The notes under the pieces: model-generated
What the model saw: only the letters and a program-made list of their open reading frames with translations
Told to the model about the DNA's origin: nothing
Databases searched by the model: none
In this document: in pieces, positions 25,881 through 36,620 of the stretch
Position numbering within the stretch: the stretch's first letter is position 1
How the letters are laid out: each line of letters opens with the position of its first letter
Origin: Natronosporangium hydrolyticum
GTDB taxonomy: Bacteria; Actinomycetota; Actinomycetes; Mycobacteriales; Micromonosporaceae
Direction: 5' to 3'
DNA length: 64,000 nucleotides
Assembly (NCBI RefSeq): GCF_016925615.1
Contig: NZ_CP070499.1
Span: forward strand, 4,402,001 to 4,466,000
Translations under genes and position numbers: made by a program

Positions 25881-27088
25881 CCCCCGCCCGCTTCCGGGCG
25901 CTGTGGCAGACGCTGCTGCCGATCGGCCAGGACCCGGCCGGTGACGGCTGGCTGCGGTACGGCTGGTCCGAGGCGGACCTCGCCTGCCGGGCCTGGTTCA
26001 CCGCCCAGGCCCAGGCCCGCGGGTTGCAGGTCACCACCGACCGCAACGGCAACCTGTACGCCTGGTGGGGCGACCCGGCCGGCGACGGCGCGGTGGTCAC
26101 CGGCAGCCACTTCGACTCGGTCCCGCACGGCGGCGCCTACGATGGTCCACTCGGGATCGTCTCTGGGCTGCTCGCCGTCGATCTGCTCGCCGAGCGGGGG
26201 GTCACCCCGCACCGGCCGCTGGCGGTGGCCGCCTTCGCCGAAGAGGAGGGCTCCCGGTTCGGCGTCGCCTGCCTCGGCTCCCGGCTGCTCACCGGCGCGC
26301 TGGACCCGGCTGCCGCCCGGAAGCTGACCGACCCGGCCGGGGTCAGCCTCGCCGACGCGGTCAGCACCGCCGGCCTGGACCCGGCGGCGCTGGGCCCGGA
26401 GCCGGAGCTGCTGGCCCGATGGGGTTACTTCATCGAGCTGCATGTAGAACAGGGCCGCGCGCTGGTCGACCGGGGCGCCGCGGTCGGCGTGGCGAGCGCG
26501 ATCTGGCCGCACGGCCGGTGGCGGATCGAGATCACCGGCGAAGGCAACCACGCCGGCACCACCGCCATGGCCGACCGCCACGATCCCATGCTCACCACCG
26601 CGTACACGGTGCTGGCGGCGAACAAAGAGGCCCGGCTGCGGGGCGGCCACGCCACCGTCGGCCGGATCGAGGTGGCGCCGAACGCCACCAACGCCGTCCC
26701 CGCCCGGGTCACCGCCTGGCTGGATGCCCGGGCGCCCGACCAGCAGACGCTCACCGGCCTGGTCGAGGCGGTGACGGTGCGGGCGCAGGACCGCGCCGAC
26801 CGGGACGGCACCGCCGTGACCGTCGCCGCCGAGTCGGTCAGCCCGGTCGTCGACTTCGACGTCACGCTGCGGGACCGGCTGGCCGCCCGGCTCGGCGACG
26901 CGCCCGTGCTCCCGACCGGCGCCGGCCACGACGCCGGGGTGCTCTCCGGCCACGTCCCCACCGCGATGCTCTTCGTCCGCAACCCGACCGGCGTCTCCCA
27001 CGCCCCCGGCGAGCACGCCACCGACGACGACTGCGCCGCCGGGGTGGTCGCGCTCGCCGACGTGCTGGCGGAGCTCGCATGCCAGTGA
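25877..27088 (+). CDS. M20-family amidohydrolase of the hut operon
   Basis: A 403-residue zinc hydrolase of the allantoate amidohydrolase / N-carbamoyl amino acid hydrolase group. Metal ligands are seen in [20 protein letters not shown] (about 75-95), [20 protein letters not shown] (about 118-137) and [20 protein letters not shown] (about 184). The dimerisation domain is at about 210-320. [15 protein letters not shown] supplies the last His. The operon lacks hutG. Next to hutF, which makes N-formylglutamate, this enzyme most plausibly removes the formyl group. A role in allantoate or ureido amino acid hydrolysis is the alternative. Confidence 0.85.
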   Translation: MTPARFRALWQTLLPIGQDPAGDGWLRYGWSEADLACRAWFTAQAQARGLQVTTDRNGNLYAWWGDPAGDGAVVTGSHFDSVPHGGAYDGPLGIVSGLLAVDLLAERGVTPHRPLAVAAFAEEEGSRFGVACLGSRLLTGALDPAAARKLTDPAGVSLADAVSTAGLDPAALGPEPELLARWGYFIELHVEQGRALVDRGAAVGVASAIWPHGRWRIEITGEGNHAGTTAMADRHDPMLTTAYTVLAANKEARLRGGHATVGRIEVAPNATNAVPARVTAWLDARAPDQQTLTGLVEAVTVRAQDRADRDGTAVTVAAESVSPVVDFDVTLRDRLAARLGDAPVLPTGAGHDAGVLSGHVPTAMLFVRNPTGVSHAPGEHATDDDCAAGVVALADVLAELACQ

Positions 27089-27152
27089 CCCCGGCAGGCC
27101 GGCCGCGGCCGGCCACCACCGCCGGCACCGGGACGGGGACGGGGACGGATCG

Positions 27153-28457
27153 ATGAACCGGTTCCACGCGGAGCTGGCCTGGCTGGGCGACCGGCCAGCG
27201 CCGGAGGTGCTGATCGAGGTCGACAGTGGCCGGTTCACCACCGTCGCCCCGGACACGGCCCAGCCGGCCGACGCCCGCCGCCTCCCGGGGCTCACGCTGC
27301 CCGGCTTCGCCAACACCCATTCGCACGCCTTCCACCGAGCACTCCGCGGGCGTACCCAGGGCGGCGCCGGCGACTTCTGGAGCTGGCGGGAACGCATGTA
27401 CTCGGTCGCCGACCAGCTCGATCCGGCTAGCTACGCGGCCCTAGCGGCCGCGGTCTACGGCGAAATGGCGCTCGCCGGGATCACCTGTGTGGGCGAGTTT
27501 CACTACCTGCATCACCAGCGCGACGGCCGGCCGTACGCGGACCCCAACGAGATGGCGACCGCGCTGGTCGAAGCGGCGGAGCGGGCCGGGATCCGGCTCA
27601 CCCTGCTCGACACCTGCTACCTGACCGCGGACGTCGCCGGGGCGCCGTTGACCGGGCCGCAGCGCCGCTTCGGCGACGGTGACGCCGACGCCTGGGCGGC
27701 CCGGGTGGCGCGGCTGCGGCCGGCGGGGCACTGGCAGGTCGGCGCCGCGATCCACTCGGTGCGGGCAGTGCCGGCCGATCAGCTGCCGGTCGTCGCCGGC
27801 TGGGCTGAGCAGGCGGCGGCGCCGCTGCATGTGCACCTCTCCGAGCAGCCGGCGGAGAACGAAGCCTGCCTCGCCCGCTACGGCGTCACGCCGACCGCCC
27901 TGCTCGCCGACGCCGGGGCGCTCGGCCCCCGGGCCATCGCGGTACACGCCACCCACCTCACCAGCGCGGACCGGCGACTGCTCGGGGCAGCCGGCGCGGG
28001 AGTGTGCTTCTGCCCCACCACCGAACGGGACCTCGCCGACGGCATCGGCCCGGCCCGCGCGCTGGTCGACGCGGGGGCGCGGCTCAGCCTCGGTACCGAC
28101 AGCCACGCGATGATCGACATGTTCGAGGAGGGGCGGGCGGTCGAACTCAACGCCCGGCTGGCTGATCAGCGGCGTGGCCACTTCCGGCCGGATGAGCTGA
28201 TCGCGGCGGCGACGGTCGCCGGCCACCAGGCGTTAGGCTGGGAGGACGCCGGCGTGATCGCGCCGGGCGCCCGCGCCGACCTGGTGACCGTCGCGCTCGA
28301 CAGTGTGCGCACCGCCGCCACCGACCCGGCCGCGGTGATCTTCGCCGCCACCGCCGCCGACGTGACCCAGGTGGTCGTCGACGGCCGGCAGGTCGTGGCC
28401 GACGGCCGGCATCTTGCCATGGATGTGCCCCGGGCGCTGGAGGAGGCGACACCGTGA
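27153..28457 (+). CDS. hutF: formimidoylglutamate deiminase
   Basis: A 434-residue amidohydrolase-superfamily enzyme converting N-formimidoyl-L-glutamate to N-formyl-L-glutamate and ammonia. The metal motif H-x-H is in [20 protein letters not shown] (about 55). [13 protein letters not shown] (about 115), [20 protein letters not shown] (about 230) and [20 protein letters not shown] (about 315) match the family. It lies 64 bp after the M20 gene; that gap contains three GGGACG units, which may act as ribosome site. It overlaps hutI by four bases. Confidence 0.93.
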   Translation: MNRFHAELAWLGDRPAPEVLIEVDSGRFTTVAPDTAQPADARRLPGLTLPGFANTHSHAFHRALRGRTQGGAGDFWSWRERMYSVADQLDPASYAALAAAVYGEMALAGITCVGEFHYLHHQRDGRPYADPNEMATALVEAAERAGIRLTLLDTCYLTADVAGAPLTGPQRRFGDGDADAWAARVARLRPAGHWQVGAAIHSVRAVPADQLPVVAGWAEQAAAPLHVHLSEQPAENEACLARYGVTPTALLADAGALGPRAIAVHATHLTSADRRLLGAAGAGVCFCPTTERDLADGIGPARALVDAGARLSLGTDSHAMIDMFEEGRAVELNARLADQRRGHFRPDELIAAATVAGHQALGWEDAGVIAPGARADLVTVALDSVRTAATDPAAVIFAATAADVTQVVVDGRQVVADGRHLAMDVPRALEEATP

Positions 28458-29617
28458 GCCTGCTGGTGGACAACATCGGTGAACTGGTCACCAACGACCC
28501 GTCCTACGGCGACGACCCGCTGGGCATCCTGCGGGACGCGGCGGTGGTGATCGAGGAGCGACGAGTTGCGTGGCTGGGGCCCGGCGCCGAGGCGCCCGCC
28601 GCCGACGACCGGGTCGACGCGGCCGGGGCCGCGGTGCTGCCGGGCTTCGTCGACAGCCACTCCCATGTGGTCTTCGCCGGTGACCGGGCCGCCGAGTTCG
28701 CCGCCCGGATGGCCGGCGAACCCTACACCGGCGGCGGCATCCTCACCACGGTCGCCGCCACCCGGGCCGCCTCCGACGCCGAGCTGCGCGCCACCGCCGG
28801 CCGGCTGCGGGCCGAGGCGCTGCGTCAAGGGACCACCACGCTGGAGGTCAAGAGCGGGTACGGGTTGACCATCGCCGATGAGACCAGGTCGCTGCGGATC
28901 GCCTTCGAGGTGACGCCAGAGTCGACCTTCCTCGGTGCCCATCTGGTGCCGCCCGAGTACGCCGACCGGCCTGACGACTATGTGGAGCTGGTCTGTGGCC
29001 CGATGTTGACCGCCGCCGAGCCGTACGCCCGTTGGGTGGATGTCTTCTGCGAGCGGGGCGCCTTCGACGCCGACCAGTCCGAAGCGGTGCTGCGGGCCGG
29101 GATGGCGCTCGGCCTGGCGCCCCGGGTCCACGCCAACCAGCTCGGCCCCGGCGCCGGAGTGCAGCTCGCGGTGGCGCTCGGCGCCGCCAGCGCAGACCAC
29201 TGCACCCATCTATCCGATCAGGACATCGCCGCACTGGCCGGTTCGGATACCGTCGCGACGCTGCTGCCGGGCGTGGAGTTCTCCACCCGTTCGCCGTACC
29301 CGGATGCGCGGCGGCTACTCGACGCGGGCGCCACTGTCGCGTTGGCCTCCGACTGCAACCCCGGGTCGTCGTACACCTCATCGATGCCGCTGTGTATCGC
29401 GCTGGCGGTGCGGGAGATGGGCATGACCGCCGGCGAGGCGCTGTGGTCCGCCACCGCTGGCGGCGCCCGGGCCCTGCGGCGCGACGATGTCGGCACCGTC
29501 CGGTTGGGCTCCCGGGCCGACCTGGTGCTGCTCGACGCGCCCTCCTACCTGCACCTCGCCTACCGGCCGGGGGTGCCGCTCGTCCGCCAAGTCATCCACA
29601 ACGGAGTGTTGATGTGA
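28454..29617 (+). CDS. hutI: imidazolonepropionase
   Basis: A 387-residue metal-dependent amidohydrolase that opens the ring of imidazolonepropionate to give formimidoylglutamate. [20 protein letters not shown] (about 63-82) holds the H-x-H ligands. [40 protein letters not shown] (His ligand) and [20 protein letters not shown] (Asp ligand) are all present. Its GTG start overlaps the hutF stop and its stop overlaps hutH. Confidence 0.96.
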   Translation: MSLLVDNIGELVTNDPSYGDDPLGILRDAAVVIEERRVAWLGPGAEAPAADDRVDAAGAAVLPGFVDSHSHVVFAGDRAAEFAARMAGEPYTGGGILTTVAATRAASDAELRATAGRLRAEALRQGTTTLEVKSGYGLTIADETRSLRIAFEVTPESTFLGAHLVPPEYADRPDDYVELVCGPMLTAAEPYARWVDVFCERGAFDADQSEAVLRAGMALGLAPRVHANQLGPGAGVQLAVALGAASADHCTHLSDQDIAALAGSDTVATLLPGVEFSTRSPYPDARRLLDAGATVALASDCNPGSSYTSSMPLCIALAVREMGMTAGEALWSATAGGARALRRDDVGTVRLGSRADLVLLDAPSYLHLAYRPGVPLVRQVIHNGVLM

Positions 29618-31152
29618 GCGTAGTTGAGATTCTGCCGACCGGCGTCAGCCCGGCCGACGTGGTAGCGGTCGCCCGCGGCGACGCCACGGTCGAACTCTCC
29701 GCCGCGGCGAGCGCCGCGATGACCGACAGCCGCGCCATCGTGGCCGAGATCGAGCGGCAGGAGCGCCCGGTCTACGGGGTGTCGACCGGCTTCGGCGCGC
29801 TCGCCAACACCTTCATCGACCCCCAACGCCGTACTGAGCTGCAGCACGCGCTGCTGCGCTCGCACGCCGCCGGCGTCGGCGCCCGGATGCCCACCGAGGT
29901 GGTCCGGGCGATGCTGCTGCTGCGGGTCCGGTCGCTGGCGAAAGGGCTCTCCGGGGTCCGACCGGTGGTCGCCGAACGGCTGATCGACCTGCTCAACCAC
30001 GGCATTACCCCGTGGGTACCCGAGCACGGGTCGCTCGGCGCCTCCGGCGACCTGGCGCCGCTGGCCCACTGCGGGCTGGTGTTGACCGGCGAAGGCTGGG
30101 TCGTCGGCAAGGACGGCGCCCGGCTACCCGCCGGCCAGGTGCTGGGCGAGGCCGGGCTGGCGCCGGTCGAGCTCGCCGCCAAAGAAGGGCTGGCGCTGAT
30201 CAACGGCACCGACGGCATGCTCGGCATGCTGTTGCTGGCCGCCGAGGACGCCGCACATCTGTTCACCATGGCGGATGTGACCGCAGCGCTGGCGATCGAG
30301 GCGATGCTCGGCACCGACCGCCCGTTCCAGCCGGAGCTGCACGCCATCCGGCCGCATCCGGGGCAGCGCGACTCCGCCGGCAACCTGGCCCGGCTGCTGC
30401 GGAGCTCGGCCATCATGGACTCCCACCGCGACGATCTGGAGCACGCGGTGCAGGACGCCTACTCGATGCGGTGCGCGCCACAGGTCGCTGGCGCCGCCCG
30501 GGACACGCTCGCGTTCGCCGTGGGCGTCGCCGACCGGGAACTGGCCAGTGTGGTCGACAACCCGGTGGTGCTGCCGGACGGCAGGGTGGAGTCCACCGGC
30601 AACTTCCACGGCGCGCCGTTGGGCTTCGCCGCCGACTATCTGGCGATCGCCGCCGCCGAAGTGGGGGCAATCTCGGAGCGACGGGTCGACCGGCTGCTCG
30701 ACGTGACCCGGTCCCGCGGGCTACCGCCGTTTCTGACTCCCGACCCCGGGGTCAACTCCGGTCTGATGATCGCCCAGTACACCGCCGCCGGCCTGGTGGC
30801 GGAGAACCGGCGGCTGGCCGCGCCCGCCTCAGTGGACTCGCTGCCCACCTCCGGGATGCAGGAGGACCACGTCTCGATGGGGTGGGCGGCGACGGTGAAG
30901 CTGCGCACGGTGCTGGACAACCTCACCAGCCTGCTCGCGGTGGAACTGCTGGCGGCGGTCCGCGGGTTGCAGCTGCGGGCCCCGCTGACCCCTTCCCCGG
31001 CCGGTCAGGCGGCGATCGCCGCGGTCTCGGAGTTTTTCGGCGAACCGGGCCCGGACGCTTTCCTGGCCCCGGCGATGGAGTCCGGCCGCGCGGTGATCAA
31101 GGGCCGCGAGCTGCGCGCCGCCATCGAGGCAGCCGGTCCGCCACTCGCCTGA
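29614..31152 (+). CDS. hutH: histidine ammonia-lyase
   Basis: A 512-residue lyase, the first step of histidine degradation, giving urocanate and ammonia. The MIO prosthetic group would form from the Ala-Ser-Gly in [20 protein letters not shown] (about 138-157). The active-site Tyr is in [17 protein letters not shown] (about 50-66), and [20 protein letters not shown] is conserved. The GTG at 29614 overlaps the hutI stop (ATGTGA). It is the last gene of the operon. Its final 56 bases are shared with the convergent gene at 31097. Confidence 0.96.
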   Translation: MSVVEILPTGVSPADVVAVARGDATVELSAAASAAMTDSRAIVAEIERQERPVYGVSTGFGALANTFIDPQRRTELQHALLRSHAAGVGARMPTEVVRAMLLLRVRSLAKGLSGVRPVVAERLIDLLNHGITPWVPEHGSLGASGDLAPLAHCGLVLTGEGWVVGKDGARLPAGQVLGEAGLAPVELAAKEGLALINGTDGMLGMLLLAAEDAAHLFTMADVTAALAIEAMLGTDRPFQPELHAIRPHPGQRDSAGNLARLLRSSAIMDSHRDDLEHAVQDAYSMRCAPQVAGAARDTLAFAVGVADRELASVVDNPVVLPDGRVESTGNFHGAPLGFAADYLAIAAAEVGAISERRVDRLLDVTRSRGLPPFLTPDPGVNSGLMIAQYTAAGLVAENRRLAAPASVDSLPTSGMQEDHVSMGWAATVKLRTVLDNLTSLLAVELLAAVRGLQLRAPLTPSPAGQAAIAAVSEFFGEPGPDAFLAPAMESGRAVIKGRELRAAIEAAGPPLA

Positions 31153-31774
31153 GCGTGCCCGCCCGGATCACCGTGGCCGCCGCCACCGCGGTCGCCACCG
31201 CCAGGGTGCCGGCGCCGAGCGCGAGCCAACCCAAGCTGCTGCCGGAGATCGGCGCGGCGAGATGGGTGGCGTCGGTGTCGCAGACGATCGGCTCACCCGC
31301 GGCCTGGTCGAGCGCGCAGGCGGTGAAGGTGACCCGTTGCGGGGTGCCAACCACCGGGGCGGCGCCGCCGGCCGGGTCGGCGGCGCTACGGGGGGCGGCG
31401 TAGACGCCGACCAGCCTGGTCGTCTCCACCCCACCCGGCGGGACGACGAGCGACCACTCGACGTACCCGTTGTCTGCGGTGGCGCCGGTCGGGGTCAGCC
31501 AGGGCGGGACGCTCGCCCGGACGGTGACCGGCTGCGCGGCCTGCCCCCGGTTCCCGACGGCGATCGTGTAGGTGGTCTGCTTACCCGAGCGGACCCGCTC
31601 GCGGTCCCGCTCGACCGCGATGACCAGCTCCTGGACCTCGGTCGCCTCGGTGAAGCGGGCCCATTCGTCTTCCGGCTCCGAGGTCGCCCACCAGTAGACC
31701 GCGGTGCCCAGGCCGAGCAGCACCGCCAGAACCGCCGGCGTAACCGCCGCCGCCACCACGAGTACGCGCCGCAT
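31097..31774 (-). CDS. hypothetical secreted/membrane protein with one CARDB/DUF11-like domain
   Basis: About 225 residues. An N-terminal helix (about 3-28) is followed by an extracytoplasmic domain with VRSGKQTTYTIAVGNRGQAA and VRASVPPWLTPTGATADNGY, the strand pattern of DUF11/CARDB beta-sandwiches. A C-terminal helix (about 175-200) and a basic tail come last. It probably sits in the membrane with the sandwich outside. No partner is evident. Its 3' end overlaps hutH on the other strand by 56 bases, an unusual amount. Confidence 0.65.
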   Translation of the reverse strand: MRRVLVVAAAVTPAVLAVLLGLGTAVYWWATSEPEDEWARFTEATEVQELVIAVERDRERVRSGKQTTYTIAVGNRGQAAQPVTVRASVPPWLTPTGATADNGYVEWSLVVPPGGVETTRLVGVYAAPRSAADPAGGAAPVVGTPQRVTFTACALDQAAGEPIVCDTDATHLAAPISGSSLGWLALGAGTLAVATAVAAATVIRAGTLRRVADRLPRWRRAARGP

Positions 31775-31919
31775 CGCCCACCCCCCGCCCAGCTGCCCCG
31801 GCACTCATCCCCGTACCGAATGATATGCCCGATTCAGGGCTTACAAGAGCGTTTGTACGCAGCGATGGGGGCGAAGGGTGCAAGTGCGACTACGGACGGT
31901 TCAGCTACGGGCGGTTCAG

Positions 31920-32102
31920 CTACGGGCGCGCCGCTCGGCGCCGGCGGAGCGCGCCGACGATGAACCAGACACCGGCGGCCGCGACCCCCGCGATCACGCC
32001 ACCGTAAACGGAGGTCGCGAAGCCGAGCACCAGGCCCATGACCAACCCGATCGCCACTGCTCCACCGAGCCAGAACGTCGTGCTCTCACCTTGCGAAGCC
32101 AT
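31920..32102 (-). CDS. small two-helix membrane protein
   Basis: A 60-residue protein with two predicted transmembrane helices (about 10-29, FWLGGAVAIGLVMGLVLGFA, and about 33-50) and an arginine-rich C-terminus RRRRAARP. The positive-inside tail suggests both ends face the cytoplasm. No family is recognised. Just after its stop the sequence holds three copies of a CTACGG(A/G)CG(G/C)-type motif (31889-31930). Confidence 0.6.
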   Translation of the reverse strand: MASQGESTTFWLGGAVAIGLVMGLVLGFATSVYGGVIAGVAAAGVWFIVGALRRRRAARP

Positions 32103-32180
32103 CGTGGATCAGTCCCTCCGGAGCGGGCCGGCGCAGCGGCCAGGGACCGTGACTCTACCGCGGCTAACCGCCTGGCCGAG

Positions 32181-32798
32181 TCAGCTGCCGTCGATGAGGA
32201 CCCGGGCGATGAGCTTGCCCATCGCCCGGAACGCCTGGCCCCGATGGCTGATCGCGTCCTTCTCCGCCGGGTCGAGCTCGGCGTTGGTGCGGGTCTCGCC
32301 GTCCGCGACGAAGATCGGGTCGTACCCGAAACCGCCACCACCCCGCGGGCCGCGGGTCAGCACCCCGGGCTGCCGGCCGTCCACCAGATGTTCCCGACCA
32401 CCGGGCAGCGCCAGCGCGGCCGCGCACACGAACGACGCCTGCCGGTTCGCGTCCGGCACGTCGGCGAGCTGCGCCAGCAGCAGTTGCAGATTCGCCTCGT
32501 CGTCGCCGTGCCGGCCGGCCCAGCGGGCGCTGAACACCCCGGGAGCGTTGCCGAACGCGTCCACCACCAGGCCGGAGTCGTCGGCGATCGTCGGCAGGCC
32601 GGTGTGCCGGAGCCCTTCGCGGGCCTTCAACAGCGCGTTCTCGGCGAAGGTCAGGCCGGTCTCGGGCGCCTCTGGATATTCTGGGACGTCGGCGAGGCCG
32701 ACCAGCTCCACACTGCCCACCCCGGTGAGGATTCGCCGTAGCTCGGTGAGCTTGTGCCGGTTGCGGGTGGCGAGCAGCAGCCGGTGCGTCGCGGTCAC
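32181..32798 (-). CDS. rdgB: non-canonical purine NTP pyrophosphatase (Ham1-like)
   Basis: A 205-residue enzyme that hydrolyses dITP and XTP to monophosphates, keeping damaged purines out of nucleic acids. The substrate motif [18 protein letters not shown] (about 8-25), [20 protein letters not shown] (catalytic Asp about 71) and GFGYDPIFV (about 160) are intact. The GTG start overlaps the end of rph by four bases, the usual actinobacterial rph-rdgB pair. Confidence 0.96.
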   Translation of the reverse strand: MTATHRLLLATRNRHKLTELRRILTGVGSVELVGLADVPEYPEAPETGLTFAENALLKAREGLRHTGLPTIADDSGLVVDAFGNAPGVFSARWAGRHGDDEANLQLLLAQLADVPDANRQASFVCAAALALPGGREHLVDGRQPGVLTRGPRGGGGFGYDPIFVADGETRTNAELDPAEKDAISHRGQAFRAMGKLIARVLIDGS

Positions 32799-33520
32799 GT
32801 CAGGACCACCCGCTGCGCCTCGGACAGCTCAGCGCAGCCGGCGACCGCCAACTCCAGCATCGCGTCCAGCTCCGACCGGGAGAAGACCGACGCCTCCCCG
32901 GTCCCCTGCACCTCAACGAAGTCACCGTTGCTCGTACAGACCACGTTCATGTCCACGTCGGCCGCCACATCTTCGGCATAGCACAGATCTAGCCGCGGCT
33001 CACCCTCCACCACGCCGACGCTGACCGCCGCCACTGACCGGTGCAGCACCACCGACGGGGCCTTCCGGAGCCGCTGCCGGTTGGACAGCCACGACACCGC
33101 GTCGGCGAGGGCGACGTACGCCCCGGTGATCGCCGCGGTCCGGGTGCCCCCGTCGGCCTGCAACACGTCACAGTCGAGCACCACCGAGTTTTCGCCGAGC
33201 GCGCCCAGGTCGATGCAGGCCCGCAGGCTGCGCCCGATCAGCCGGGAGATCTCGTGGGTCCGGCCGCCGATCCGGCCTTTGACGCTCTCCCGGTCGTTGC
33301 GGCTGGTGGTGGCGCGCGGCAGCATCGCATACTCCGCGGTCACCCACCCCTGGCCCGACCCGCGGCGCCAGCGGGGGACGCCCTCGGTCACGCTCGCGGT
33401 GCACAACACTCGGGTGTCGCCGAACTCCACCAGCACCGATCCCTCTGGGTGGCTGCTCCATTCCCGGGTCAACCGCACCGGCCGGAGCTGCTCGGGCTTC
33501 CGCCCGTCAGGTCGCGTCAT
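32795..33520 (-). CDS. rph: ribonuclease PH
   Basis: A 241-residue phosphorolytic 3'-5' exoribonuclease that trims tRNA 3' ends. The family opening [20 protein letters not shown], the region [20 protein letters not shown] and [20 protein letters not shown] are all present. The start at 33520 (MTRPDG) is preferred over a Met four codons upstream. It overlaps the downstream end of the MerR-type regulator gene by 14 bases, so transcription from the carotenoid side may extend into rph-rdgB. Confidence 0.96.
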   Translation of the reverse strand: MTRPDGRKPEQLRPVRLTREWSSHPEGSVLVEFGDTRVLCTASVTEGVPRWRRGSGQGWVTAEYAMLPRATTSRNDRESVKGRIGGRTHEISRLIGRSLRACIDLGALGENSVVLDCDVLQADGGTRTAAITGAYVALADAVSWLSNRQRLRKAPSVVLHRSVAAVSVGVVEGEPRLDLCYAEDVAADVDMNVVCTSNGDFVEVQGTGEASVFSRSELDAMLELAVAGCAELSEAQRVVLT

Positions 33521-34502
33521 GCCCGCCACCATATGTCAGGCCGGCAGCGTGGCTCGCTCCTGGTTCGGCAGGCGGGGCGGCGCTGGCGACCGCCACCGCC
33601 GCCGCCACCGCCTCGGGCAGGCTGGCCAGGCTGGTCACCCCCGCCGGCAAGGGCTGTGACCAGCCGGGCCCGGCAGCCGCCACCACCGCTGGCCGGGGCC
33701 GGCTGGCGATCAGCGCCACCAGCGGCGCCGGGTCGGCGGTACGACGGGCGTGCGACCACACCACGACCAGCCCCGGCCCGGTACGCCGGGCGGCGGCCGC
33801 CAGCGCCGGCGCCGGCAGGCGGGCACCGAGCAGCCAGGCGTTGATCTCCCGCTGGGCCAGCGCCGCGGCGAGCGCCTCCAGCGGCAGCGAGTGCTGCTCC
33901 TCGGCGGCGCAGGTGAGCAGCGCCTGCGGCGGGGTGGCCGGCCGGGGCACCGCTCCGAGCACCTCGGAGATGCCCCGGGAGAGCAGGTGCTCCACCGCCA
34001 CCAGGCCGCCGGCCGACCCGTGGGGGCCCGCCTGTTTCGCCTCGATCCGGCCCAGCGCTGGGCGGATCAGCCCGTCCCAGGCGGCCGCCGCGCCCAGGTC
34101 GGCCACGGCCTTCGACACCACCCGGCGGACCGAGCCGATGTCCAGCCGCTCGGCCGCGTAGACGAGCCCGCGGACCGCCGCCGACGAGACGGCCTCCGGC
34201 TCGTCGGCGGGGCCGTGGCCCGGGTGATCCGGCAACGCCCGGGCGGCGGTGGCCCGCCCCGAGCCTGGTGCGGGGGCGCCGGCGCGGGCCAGCCGGGCGG
34301 CCCGCGCGGCCGGAACCCCCTGCGAGGTCAGCGTGCGCATCAGCTCCAACCTGGCCAGATCGTCGGCGCTGTAGCGGCGGTGGTGGCCGGCTTCGTGCTG
34401 GGTCGGCCCCAGGCCGTATCGGTGGTGCCAGCTACGCAGCGTGGTCACCGCCACTCCCAGTCGCCGCGCGGCCTCACCCGCGGTGAGTCCAGTCTCGATC
34501 AT
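33507..34502 (-). CDS. MerR-family regulator, CarH/LitR-like
   Basis: A 331-residue protein. The N-terminal MerR helix-turn-helix is [20 protein letters not shown] (about 8-27). A four-helix region (about 100-185) and a Rossmann-like region (about 190-330) are laid out as in cobalamin-dependent photoreceptor repressors of carotenoid genes. The Glu-His pair 171-172 is kept. The Trp ten residues before it in the W-x9-EH motif is His161, and the ExHxxG-type motif is EEQHSLP (His204) with Pro for Gly. It is the last gene of the crtI-idi operon, four bases after idi. Light or B12 response is therefore uncertain. Confidence 0.8.
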   Translation of the reverse strand: MIETGLTAGEAARRLGVAVTTLRSWHHRYGLGPTQHEAGHHRRYSADDLARLELMRTLTSQGVPAARAARLARAGAPAPGSGRATAARALPDHPGHGPADEPEAVSSAAVRGLVYAAERLDIGSVRRVVSKAVADLGAAAAWDGLIRPALGRIEAKQAGPHGSAGGLVAVEHLLSRGISEVLGAVPRPATPPQALLTCAAEEQHSLPLEALAAALAQREINAWLLGARLPAPALAAAARRTGPGLVVVWSHARRTADPAPLVALIASRPRPAVVAAAGPGWSQPLPAGVTSLASLPEAVAAAVAVASAAPPAEPGASHAAGLTYGGGHDAT

Positions 34503-35065
34503 CCACCCCAGTGTTTACCGGCCACAGTGTCCAACGGTGCGGCGACCCCGGCTAGCCACGGGGCGCACGCCGCCGGCTGCTGTTCGAGCAGCCGGTGCAG
34601 CTCCACCGGGGCGACCCACCAGAGTTCGGCGACCTCGGCCGGGTCCGGCGCCAGCCGCTGGTCCAACGGGATCTGTCCGACCAGCACGTGATCGTACTCG
34701 TACTCCACCCAGCCGCTCGCCGGGTCGGTGGCCCGATACCGGTAGACCCCGACCTCGCGCAGCTCGACCCCGGTGACGCCGAGCTCCTCGGCCAGCCGGT
34801 CGGTGGCCGCCGCCACCACCGACTGCCCCGGGGCGGGGTGGCCGCAGCAGGAGTTGGCCCAGCGCAGCGGGAACCGGGTCTTCACCGCGGCCCGGCGTTG
34901 CAGCAGCAGCCGCTGGCCGTCCAACGCCAGCAGCAGCACCGAGAACGCCCGATGCAGCTGCCCCGGGGCGGTGTGGGCCCGCAGCACCGTACTGCTGCCG
35001 ATCGGGTCGCCGCCCGAGTCGACCAGCTCGACCGGCAACAGCGCCCGGTCCAGGTCAGGGATCAT
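34499..35065 (-). CDS. idi: isopentenyl-diphosphate delta-isomerase, type 1
   Basis: A 188-residue Nudix-fold enzyme that interconverts IPP and DMAPP, supplying isoprenoid precursors. FPLRWANSCCGHPAPGQSVV carries the catalytic Cys and a metal His. EYEYDHVLVGQIP holds the glutamate pair. LLQRRAAVKTRFPLRW matches the substrate region. Length is normal. It lies between crtI and the regulator gene with four-base overlaps on both sides, so it is dedicated to carotenoid supply. Confidence 0.94.
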   Translation of the reverse strand: MIPDLDRALLPVELVDSGGDPIGSSTVLRAHTAPGQLHRAFSVLLLALDGQRLLLQRRAAVKTRFPLRWANSCCGHPAPGQSVVAAATDRLAEELGVTGVELREVGVYRYRATDPASGWVEYEYDHVLVGQIPLDQRLAPDPAEVAELWWVAPVELHRLLEQQPAACAPWLAGVAAPLDTVAGKHWGG

Positions 35066-36543
35066 CGGGCCGCTCCGGTCACCCGGGCAGCGGCCAGTTT
35101 GCCGGAGATCAGCACCATCGGCACGCCGACGCCCGGCTGCGTCCCGGAGCCCACGAAGACCACGTTGTCGAGCGCCGGGTGGAGGTTGTTCGGCCGGAAC
35201 GGGCCGGTCTGGGCGAAGGTGTGGGCCGCCGCGAACGGGGTGCCGGCGGCCAGCCCCTGGTCGGCCCAGTCGGCCGGGGTGACCGGGTGGCAGACCGTGG
35301 CGGCATCGCGGAATCCGTGGTAGCCGCGGGCTTCGAGCACCTCGAAGAGCTGCGACACGTACGCGTCGGTGAGCCCGGAGCGCCACGCCTGGGCGCCGGT
35401 GGCCAGGTTCGGCGCCGGCGCGAGCAGGTAGTAGCTGTGCTGGCCGGCGGGGGCCAACTGGGGATCGGTCCGGGTCGGGTTGGTGACCAGCAGCGACGGG
35501 TCGCTCATCAACCGCCCTTCGTCGATGACCTCCTGGAAGGTCCGGCGCCAGGCACGACCGAAGTGGATGTTGTGGTGGGCGATCTTCGAGTAGTGCTGCC
35601 GAGAGCCGATATGGACCACCACGCAGGAGGGCGAGTAGCGCAGGCGGCGGCGCAGACCCGGGCCCGGTAGCAACTCATGGGCGGCGGGCAGGTCGGGGTT
35701 GAGCACCACCACGTCGGCGGGGATCCGCTCCCCGCCGGTGGTGTGGACGGCGACCGCCCGGCCGGCGCGGGTCTCCACCCGGGTGACCGTGGTGTCGTAG
35801 CGCAGCTCGACGCCGTGCTTGTCGGCGGCGCCGGCGAGCGCCCGGGGCAGGGCGTGCACCCCGCCGCGTGGAAAGTAGACCCCGCACACCGCGTCCAGGT
35901 AGGCGATGACCGCGTAGATCGCCAGCGCCCGGTGCGGCGCCAGGCCGGCATACATCGCCTGGAACGAGAAGATCCGCCGGGTGCGCGGGTCCCGGAAGAA
36001 CCGGTCGATGTACGCCTGCAGCCGGCCGAACCCGCCGACGGCGAGCAGTCGCAGCAGGTTGCCGTTGAGCAGGTCGGTCGGGGCGTCGAGGTTGCGGGCG
36101 ATGAAGTCGTCCCGCTCCAGCTGCCACAGCTGCCGGGCACTGGCCACGAACCGCCGGTAGCCGGCGGCTTCCCGCGGGCCGCAGACCTCGGCGAGCTGCT
36201 GCGCCATCCGCTCCGGATCGGTGATCACGTCTAGCGAGGAGCCGTCCGGGAACCAGGCCCGGTACGCCGGGTCGAGGGTGGTCAGCGGTAGCCAGTCGGT
36301 GAGCGACTCGCCGACCGCCGCGAGCGGCTCGGCGATCAGGTCGGGCATGGTGAGCACGGTCGGCCCGGTGTCGAATTCGAACCCGGCCAGGGCCAGCCGA
36401 CCGGCCCGGCCGCCCGGCTCGGCCGCCCGCTCCACCACAGTCACCTGCCGGCCGGCGCCGGCCAGGTGCAGTGCGCAGGCCAGGCCACCGAGCCCGGCGC
36501 CCACCACGACCACCCGCTCGGTGGCTCCCGTGACCTGGCGCAT
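35062..36543 (-). CDS. crtI: phytoene desaturase
   Basis: A 493-residue FAD-dependent desaturase that converts phytoene to lycopene or a related polyene. The dinucleotide fold RVVVVGAGLGGLACALHLAG is at about 10-29. ERAAEPGGRAGRLALAGFEF follows, and the C-terminal FAD loop is FVGSGTQPGVGVPMVLISGK. I chose the ATG at 36543, which has GGGGGAG just upstream. It is divergent from crtB, with about 120 bp of shared regulatory DNA. Confidence 0.95.
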   Translation of the reverse strand: MRQVTGATERVVVVGAGLGGLACALHLAGAGRQVTVVERAAEPGGRAGRLALAGFEFDTGPTVLTMPDLIAEPLAAVGESLTDWLPLTTLDPAYRAWFPDGSSLDVITDPERMAQQLAEVCGPREAAGYRRFVASARQLWQLERDDFIARNLDAPTDLLNGNLLRLLAVGGFGRLQAYIDRFFRDPRTRRIFSFQAMYAGLAPHRALAIYAVIAYLDAVCGVYFPRGGVHALPRALAGAADKHGVELRYDTTVTRVETRAGRAVAVHTTGGERIPADVVVLNPDLPAAHELLPGPGLRRRLRYSPSCVVVHIGSRQHYSKIAHHNIHFGRAWRRTFQEVIDEGRLMSDPSLLVTNPTRTDPQLAPAGQHSYYLLAPAPNLATGAQAWRSGLTDAYVSQLFEVLEARGYHGFRDAATVCHPVTPADWADQGLAAGTPFAAAHTFAQTGPFRPNNLHPALDNVVFVGSGTQPGVGVPMVLISGKLAAARVTGAAR

Positions 36544-36620
36544 CAGCTCCCCCACTCCCCACGGTGCGCGGCGGTCCACGTCGAATCCCCGCCCCGCGGT
36601 ACCCGGTTAGGATAGCCTGG

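Noticed and set aside
32038-33024. Plus-strand frame across rdgB and rph.
   Set aside because: Shadow of the minus-strand genes, which have clear motifs and overlapping start-stop junctions.
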